This document shows, piece after piece, positions 57,301-64,000 of a stretch of DNA of 64,000 bases. The stretch comes from Lepidurus packardi (taxonomy: Eukaryota > Arthropoda > Branchiopoda > Notostraca > Triopsidae): assembly GCA_023053545.1 (NCBI GenBank), contig JAKZAN010000006.1:1555001-1619000 (forward strand). Reading direction: 5' to 3'. The position numbers and the translations under genes were made by a program. The stretch's first letter is position 1. Each line of letters opens with the position of its first letter. Below the pieces are notes generated by a model. It worked only from the letters and a program-made list of their open reading frames with translations. It made no database searches and was not told the DNA's origin.

Positions 57301-60300
57301 AAGAGGCTTGGGTCTTGGAAAAGCAGCGAATCTGTCAAGCTGGTGTGACAGCAAAAGACTTGAGGGCTGTGATTAGTCTCCAGCAAAAACATAAGGTACA
57401 TTTTACTGGTTTCTTTGTCCATGTTTTGAAGAAATCTTTTTTTCCTGCTTTTTCAAAAGTATTAACATCAATTGTATGGTAACGTTTGCATTTTTTTACA
57501 TAACGTCCCAAAACGGGGAAAATACTGGATGGCCTTTTCATGCATGCACGTCTTTTTAGTCGAGATTCCAGGTACAATTGAACTTCCTTAATCGTGATGT
57601 TGTCAGCTTTTCCCCTCTTGACCGTAACAAACTTGAGGGAGAGCGCGATAACCGACACTTCGCGTTTGCGTTCGTAAATAAGACTGCAGCTGTGGGACAC
57701 AGCTTTTAGACAGAAAAACTGGTCCGAATCCAACTGTCAAATGCGACATGCTTTAGCTTGATGTTCTTCCAGAACATGTTTCGCCTTATGTTACTGTTTT
57801 ATAATTACTAATCTTTTTTTCTTTCTTTTTTTTTGTAATTTTTTGGGACAACTAGGCGTTGTTAGATGAGATGAAATCTCGTTGGCCCAAAGCGGAAAAG
57901 TTGATGGAACACGGCAAAGAATTGCAAGCATCAAGTCATCCGGAGTCAGTCGATATTGGAAATCGCATGGAGAGCTTGAAGAAACGGTGGGAATTGCTGC
58001 AAGGCTTAGCTGCCAGTCGTAAGAAACAATTGGAAGATGCTGCAGAAGCTTACCAGGTAATTAGGTTGTTTTTTGCCTTGCTTTTAGTTTATCGAGCTTA
58101 TAAAAACAACTTTATAACGATTTTTTTGGTGATTCGGGCCCAATCGGATCTTTAGGAGTACGGGAAGTTTGAAACTGAAAGGTTGTTACCTCAAGGGCAA
58201 GGGCAAGTTTATCTAGGCATGGATGTCGTCGTGTTTTCTGTCCTCTTTTGCCACTAGTACTTTTTTTTACAGATGAATAACAGTCATTGGCACGTTTTTT
58301 GGCTATGAAATTTGTATACTAAGCATGCTAATCATTTTAGAGTCCAGTCGTCTTAAGCATTATTTTTTGAGTTGCAAATAAACTGTGGTTTTGAATTTCT
58401 TTGCAGTTTTACGGCGATGCGAACGAAGCCGAATCGTGGTTGAAAGAGAAAATGCCATTGGTGCGATCTAATGACCATGGCGTTGATGAACCTAGCGCAC
58501 AAGCGTTACAAGCCAGACATCGTGACCTGGAGGGGCAGATTAATGCCTACGAAGTGGATATGCAAAGCTTGAACGCTCAAGCGGATAAACTACTAAGCGC
58601 TGGCGTGACGTCACTCGTGGTAATTTTATTCATGCATGTCAAAGTGGAAACAGATTTGTCAGTCTCATGTATGATATATGTATTGGCGTATGCTTCCTTC
58701 TCATTTTTTTCTCTTTACTCATGTAATAGCTCGCAGCACCTCCTGCCATGATTGAAGAGCCTATGCAAGATGCAGAAGAATGGGTACAAGAAACCAAATT
58801 AGTGCCAATGGAAGAATGGGAAGATGAACCTTGCGAACGGACCGAGTACAAAACCGTCACTGAAGAGCGTTTGGTACCCCAAGTGAGAGCTCAGTATCCC
58901 TTTTCTGGTCAGGGCATGGAAATGGCCAAAGGAGAGGTAAGTTCAAGTTGGATGTCCGTATTCTTCAAAGGAAACTAGATCTGCCAAGTTGGCTCACACT
59001 CTCGACAGTTGTGTTATAACTACGGCCGTTTTAGGCAAGTTTATGATGGTCCCGACCAGGTTTAGGTTACGACATTACAAAGAGCTTTGAGATTTGGCAG
59101 TACTGCTCCCATGAGAAGTTGAAGGTTGAATTGACATAGGCTGGGGGGCGATGGTTTGGGTTTACGATTTGCTAGTTAACGTCTGAAGTATCGGTTACGG
59201 AACCGGCAGAATGCGTGTCGGAAGTCTTTACGTAAGATCCCGTAGATAAATGGGTTCACCAACGAGTTTGTAATTTGGAGAATGGTCCCGAACAAGGTCA
59301 GTTCATTGGGAATCACGTACCGATCATTTGTAATCATCTTGGTGAATTTAATCACTGAGTAAGGGGTCAGGCAAGCGAAGAAACAGATAGTTACCGTCAA
59401 AATACTGTAAGTGACTCGTTTAGCCGTGGAGTCATAGTTGAAGACGCGGTTTAAATGGCTAAGACGACGACCGTTACCAGTTTTGAGCTGAATGGGGCTG
59501 GTGGTAACAAGCAAAACCGACGACGTTTCTCGAGATTGAACTACGGTGGCGTCTCTTGTGGAACATTTGGTAACCTTGAACTGGACTTTGCGTTCAGGAC
59601 TCTCCAGGTTGTTAGGGCAAGTGTTTTCCAACATGAAAATTACGGGAGAAGGTGTGAGAGAACGAGGAAATTTCAAGTTGGCTATAAATACTATGTAACA
59701 ATTGGACCCGAGGATAAATAACGATGGGACTAAGAACATGGTTACAAAACCTACAGTGATGGATATTTTCGCATTTCTTGGGGAGTCGAACCAATCCATG
59801 GCACAAACTGCTTCCCAGTAATCATAGACAATAATGCCCATCCAGGCAGCATTCATGGCAAAAACAATAGCTATGACGTAAATAATCATCAGTACGAACA
59901 GCATACGTCGGTGAGTGACTATCGCAGAATAGCGGAGAGGGAAAACTACGCTTATTAGCCGATCCACACTCAGGGCAGTTATCGACAAAAGACTCAATCC
60001 CATGCACACATAATTGAAAATAACGTGGGCCGTGCACCAGATATTAGCGAAGGGCCAGTTATCGGCAAATACTGCTATGCTGCTCGGTAACATTACCATG
60101 ACAGCGGTGATGGTATCCACTACTGCCAGATTGAGTATCATTATGTTCGAAACCTATTAGCACGATTCCCCCGTTGGAATTGCGGAAAATATTAATAGTT
60201 TACGCTTTCGCAAAAATTAAGTCGAAATAATGTGTACTTGTTGGTGAAGTTCATAATCACAAGACACAAGCGTAGCAATGATTACGTTACCCACAATGGC

Positions 60301-63300
60301 TGTCGCAGCCAACAGAATTATGGTGCATCCCGTAATTATATTTGTGAGCCAATAACGCCGGTCACCGGTTACGGATAAAATCAACGAACTTGTTGTGGAA
60401 TTGCTGTTTGCCAATACGTCCATAGTCTAGGACAATTATTGTCTTTAACATGAAATTAAAGTAAGGTATGTTAATAAGGGCAATTTTTAAAAGGGTAAAT
60501 TCAGAAGTTGTCTGTTCTAGTGTAGCAAGAGGATTTTCTATTGTGTAACTTTTGAGATGGGGTGATTAAGGCTAAGGTGGGAAGGGTGGCAGATTCGGGC
60601 TTTTTTTTGTATCAAACAGGGTTTTTGGGAGCACGTAGTCACTTGTTGATTGCTTCCTGGCAAGCAGCAGGCTGTAGAATTTCGTGTGATGAACAAGAAA
60701 TACGACCCTTTATTGGAAGGTACAACATCGGTAGGGCGCAGAATCTAGTTTCGGCTAAACTCGAGCGGAAAATTGAATCCAAGTTGTTTGAAAACTCCAT
60801 TTGTACAATGCTATGACATTTTGGACATCTATTTAGGTAACGTTTTTGTTGCAAAAAACAAACGACGACTGGTGGAATGTCCGTAAGGCAGATGGCAAGG
60901 ATGGATTTGTTCCAGCGAACTATGTCAAGGAAATTGAACCTAAACGCATTCCTGTGCAAGTTCGGCAGCCGGTTGTCATTCGCGAAGTCCGCAAAATTAA
61001 AAAGACCAAAATGGTGAAACAAACTATTTCTGTTAAGAAAGTCAAGCCCCACTCTCCAGGTAAACTGCAGTCTTTCTTGAAAGAAAGGAAGTTCTTTATT
61101 GTCAATTTCTTGTATCCTTTTCTTATTAATTTTGTGACTTTTGTTGTTGATATGAGTAATACGCTATGAATTTTATTGATTTCGTGCTTTACATAGTCAA
61201 GAAAGCCGGAGGAAGCCGCCCCTCTTCGCAAGCTGATTTAGATTCGGTGGAGAAAAGGAAAAAAACTATTAACGATATGTATAGCGATGTCCTGGCACTT
61301 GCTAAGGTAAGTCCAAGGAGGTAATACCTCCTTATTTCGGTACATTCCTTATTTCTCGTAGCAACGGCAAGCCAATTTGGAAGATGCCATCCATCTCTTC
61401 GCTTTCCATCGTGAATGTGATGATTTTGAGAAATGGATTGGGGAGAAGGAACGTTTTCTTCAGACGGATGTCAAAGGAGATAGCGTGGAAATAGTCAAAC
61501 GCAAATTTGAAGTAGAACTTAATTGTCATTGCTTTTTTCCACCTCTGTGACTTATTGGATTATAATAATAGCAATGCGTAACGGATTTGTCTGCAAGTCG
61601 AGTGCGTTTGGAAGCTATAGATAAGCAAGCCGACGAATTAATTAAGACGAAGCACAACCAAGCTGCTATTGTGCGGCAACGCAAAGCCCATATCCACGCT
61701 TTGTGGGATAAGCTTAACAAGCTACTTAAATCCAAGGAACATTCGTTGCAAGGGGCAACAAGGTATGCTTTGTCTTCTTTACTTCTTTTTTTTTATTATT
61801 ATAAAAGCGAGGACTTGTAAGAAGCATTGTCAATCTTTGCGGGATAGCTTAAGATCACAATGTGGAATCTAATTGAGAAGAAAGTATGTTTATCTTGAAT
61901 GTTGAAATTCGCTTTCAACTTTGGATGAAGGGTTTCGTTAATGAACGTGTTGCTTTGGGAACGCTCTATTATACCTTGGAAGTTGTACTCCCCGGTAAAG
62001 CCAATGTTATGTTTGACGTGATTAGGTTGAGCTTTGTGGTAGCTTGTATTCATGTACCGTTTGTATTTCTCTTGTAGTGTCGAGTTGTTCCATCGTACGT
62101 GCGATGAAGCGCGAGATTGGATGCAGGAAAAAATGACAAAAATTGACACGGAAGATCTTGGCCGTGACTTACAAACTGTACAAGCTTTACAGCGCAAGCA
62201 TACCAACTTGGAGCGTGAGCTGGCGCCTTTGGAAGAAAAAACTAAAAAAGTTCATCACCTAGCAGCCTCGTACGGCACTTACTTTTCTTTCTTTTATTTT
62301 CCCGATCTTATGTGTAACTTATTTATAGTAACATGTTGGGCTTTCTTTGAAAGTTTTAGACTAACATGTTAAACTACTTTAGCTTGAAAATGTTAGGGTT
62401 TGCTTTTAAGAATTCTATAACTAAAGCTCTACTGTTATATAGGGTAACTCAGTCTTACCCAGAAGAAACTCGTGCCGTCAATTTGCGTCTTAACGAGATC
62501 CAAAGTTTGTGGGAAGAAGTTAAGAATAAAGCCCTGGCGAGACGAGCCAGATTGGAGCAGGCTGTTGGCCAACAAATTTTTCTCAAAGGAGCTAAAAACC
62601 TGGTAAAATCTATATCTTTTGACTTACTCTGGTTCCGAAGAAAAAATCAGGAGATTTGAGGAGAGAGATATGAATTTAATATTTGCTAATGTAGTTGCTC
62701 TGGGCTAGCGATGTGAAAGAGCTACTTAATTCGGACGCGACAGCCCGAGATGTAGCGACTGCCCAAGGCTTAGTGAAAAAGCACCAAGAACTCGGCGACG
62801 ACATCCGAGCTCACCAAGACGAGTAAGTTTTTTTTCTTCTTAACTTATTCGTACTTAAAATTGAAACGAAGTAGGCTTTTACCTACTGTCGTGTCTTTAT
62901 TCTTTGATTCTCTGTTCATGCATACCATTCAGTTTAGTTTAGAACAGAACAGGGAATGGAGGGGATTACAATGGTGGGAAGGTATTAGGGAATACAGTGG
63001 GGGAGGGAGGGGTTTTTTTACTTACCTATAACTACAACATACATTCGCTTGCACACCTTCAAACATTATTTACACATTCACACAAATCTTGACTGCTTCG
63101 TTCAGAAAGAGAGTTAGATCGTTGACGGTTGAAGGGCTTGATAGGGTGTCGTTTACTTGATACTTTATTGTTTACTTGTTAGATTTCCTTATCCATATTG
63201 TAGTGTTGCACTTCTTCGCTACAGCGTTTTTCATTCATTTCATTCTCCCAGTTTTCATGCCATTTGCTTTTCATTTCTTTTCAGGTTTGCTGAATTAGAA

Positions 63301-64000
63301 GCTCTGGGTGTTCAAATCTTGCAGCACAACCCAGATAATAAGGATGTGCGTGAGAAGTTAGAGCAATTGGAAGAGGAGCGCAAGGCGTTGTGGCGAGGCT
63401 GGCAACAGAAAGAAGCATATTTGCAACAGTCGTGGGACTTGCAGTTGCTAAATCGTGAAGCGGACCAAATAGGTGCCGCAACCTCGTCACAAGAGGCTAT
63501 TCTTGAGAACCAGGACTTAGGCGTAAGCTGCTTTTTATCATGAGTATCTTTTGGTGCTAAAGCTCGGTTTTCTATGGTTACTTTTTAGAATACGTTGGAC
63601 GAAGTAGAAGCTCTTATTAAGCGACACGAAGACTTTGAGAATACTTTGGTCGCCCAGGACGAACGACTGAAAAGTTTCAGTGACATGGCTGACAAGTTGG
63701 TCAAAGCGGGTCATTACGACAGCCCCTAGTAAGTTTTAAAAAGTCGTGCTTAATTTTTCGGCAGAAACTAATTCCGACATATTTATTTTAGTATTACAGG
63801 TCGTAGGGATGAAGTATTAGCTAGGCGAGATGCAGTCAAGAAATTATGTGCTGAAAGGGCGGCATTGTTAGCTGCGTCTCGCAGTTTTCATGAATTGGCC
63901 GCGTTAGTAGAAGATACGCGTTCCTGGTTGGCACAGAAACGTAAAGCTGCTTTGGATGAGTCCTATCGCGACCTCAACAACTTGGAACGCAAGTTGCAGA
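54359..64000 (+). CDS. kst: Beta-heavy spectrin (karst type), N-terminal part, truncated by window end
   Basis: Exons: 54359-54478, 55012-55179, 55241-55466, 55532-55809, 55877-56064, 56134-56359, 56429-56560, 56628-56849, 56924-57150, 57218-57395, 57856-58056, 58407-58619, 58730-58936, 60837-61059, 61197-61306, 61362-61511, 61572-61762, 62078-62269, 62443-62602, 62695-62822, 63285-63522, 63589-63728, 63792-end. About 1,442 residues are visible. An actin-binding pair of calponin-homology domains (about 20-255) has [50 protein letters not shown] and [15 protein letters not shown]. Spectrin repeats follow. An SH3 domain (about 844-900: [28 protein letters not shown]) identifies the beta-heavy class; ordinary beta spectrins lack it. 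An acidic lead-in ([12 protein letters not shown]) and a basic [12 protein letters not shown] stretch flank it. Beta-H forms tetramers with alpha spectrin at the apical cortex of epithelia (family knowledge). Confidence 0.97.
54479..55011 (+). other. Intron 1 of beta-heavy spectrin
   Basis: A 533-bp GT-AG intron separating the short first coding exon (40 codons) from the CH domain exons. First introns often hold regulatory sequence, but nothing specific is visible here. Confidence 0.6.
57396..57855 (+). other. Intron of beta-heavy spectrin
   Basis: A 460-bp intron with a long T-rich tract before the acceptor. A reverse-strand open frame crosses it but has no family resemblance, so I call no gene. 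Other larger introns (58057-58406, 61763-62077, 62823-63284) are likewise empty. Confidence 0.6.
58937..60836 (+). other. 1.9-kb spectrin intron hosting a nested gene
   Basis: By far the largest intron of the spectrin gene in this window. It interrupts the SH3 domain between GMEMAKGE and VTFLLQK. It contains the antisense GPCR gene at 59176-60423. About 240 bp precede the GPCR stop and about 410 bp follow its ATG, so the receptor's promoter and 3' UTR must fit in or overlap these flanks. Confidence 0.85.
59176..60423 (-). CDS. Orphan class A (rhodopsin-family) G protein-coupled receptor
   Basis: Two exons, 60423-60238 and 60153-59176, separated by an 84-bp intron in phase 0; 387 residues. 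Seven hydrophobic segments are visible. TM1 has IVGNVIIA (N1.50). TM2 has LNLAVVD with Asp75 (D2.50). TM3 starts at Cys102 (C3.25), which can pair with the extracellular-loop Cys of WEAVCAMDW, and ends DRL (126-128) instead of DRY. TM4 has Trp166. TM6 reads [12 protein letters not shown] and lacks the usual Trp of CWxP. TM7 is [10 protein letters not shown]. The N-terminus is short, has an NST glycosylation site and no signal peptide. Position 3.32 is Asn, arguing against a biogenic-amine receptor, and 7.43 is Ile, arguing against an opsin. Ligand unknown; it is probably a peptide or orphan receptor. It is nested antisense in a spectrin intron, so it needs its own promoter. Confidence 0.9.

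Overview
This is eukaryotic, metazoan nuclear DNA. Nearly every gene is broken by short GT-AG introns (many 42-100 bp), and the proteins are animal-specific: Capicua, salt-inducible kinase, NELF-E, beta-heavy (SH3-bearing) spectrin, PPP4R4, an AHNAK/periaxin-type protein and a class A GPCR. The mix, together with short introns and a degenerate CCTAA (TTAGG-like) tract, suggests an arthropod or related ecdysozoan with a fairly compact genome. I cannot name the species. Coordinates for spliced genes come from manual reading of splice sites and phases. For all five genes complete in the window (PPP4R4, SIK, NELF-E, Capicua, GPCR) the summed exons are a multiple of three and end at a stop.

Layout, left to right. 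About 0.5-15.2 kb (+): a giant AHNAK/periaxin-like gene, with PDZ exons followed by one 11.5-kb exon carrying about 48 repeats and then a tail exon. About 16.2-20.0 kb (+): a HEAT-repeat PP4 regulatory subunit, PPP4R4. 20.4-25.75 kb (+): a salt-inducible kinase, SIK3-like. 26.5-27.6 kb (-): NELF-E, tail to tail with SIK. 27.6-35.1 kb: 7.5 kb without a recognisable gene. 35.2-45.7 kb (+): long-form Capicua, with two Tigger/pogo-type non-autonomous transposons in its introns in opposite orientation. 45.8-54.3 kb: a gene-free, repeat-rich stretch with a Harbinger-type element (exact TIRs and TAA target duplication), a small hairpin MITE and a roughly 417-bp (TA)n microsatellite. 54.4-64.0 kb (+): the 5' part of beta-heavy spectrin (karst type), cut by the window edge. 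An orphan rhodopsin-family GPCR lies antisense inside the intron that splits the spectrin SH3 domain.

The genes are not an operon and no single pathway unites them. Themes are cortical and membrane scaffolding (AHNAK-like, beta-H spectrin), phosphorylation control (PPP4R4, SIK) and transcription control (NELF-E pausing, Capicua repression). The least ordinary elements are the recently homogenised AHNAK-like repeat array, the HTH-only Tigger-derived ORFs in Capicua introns, the nested inverted-repeat insertion with CCTAA motifs, and the nested antisense GPCR.
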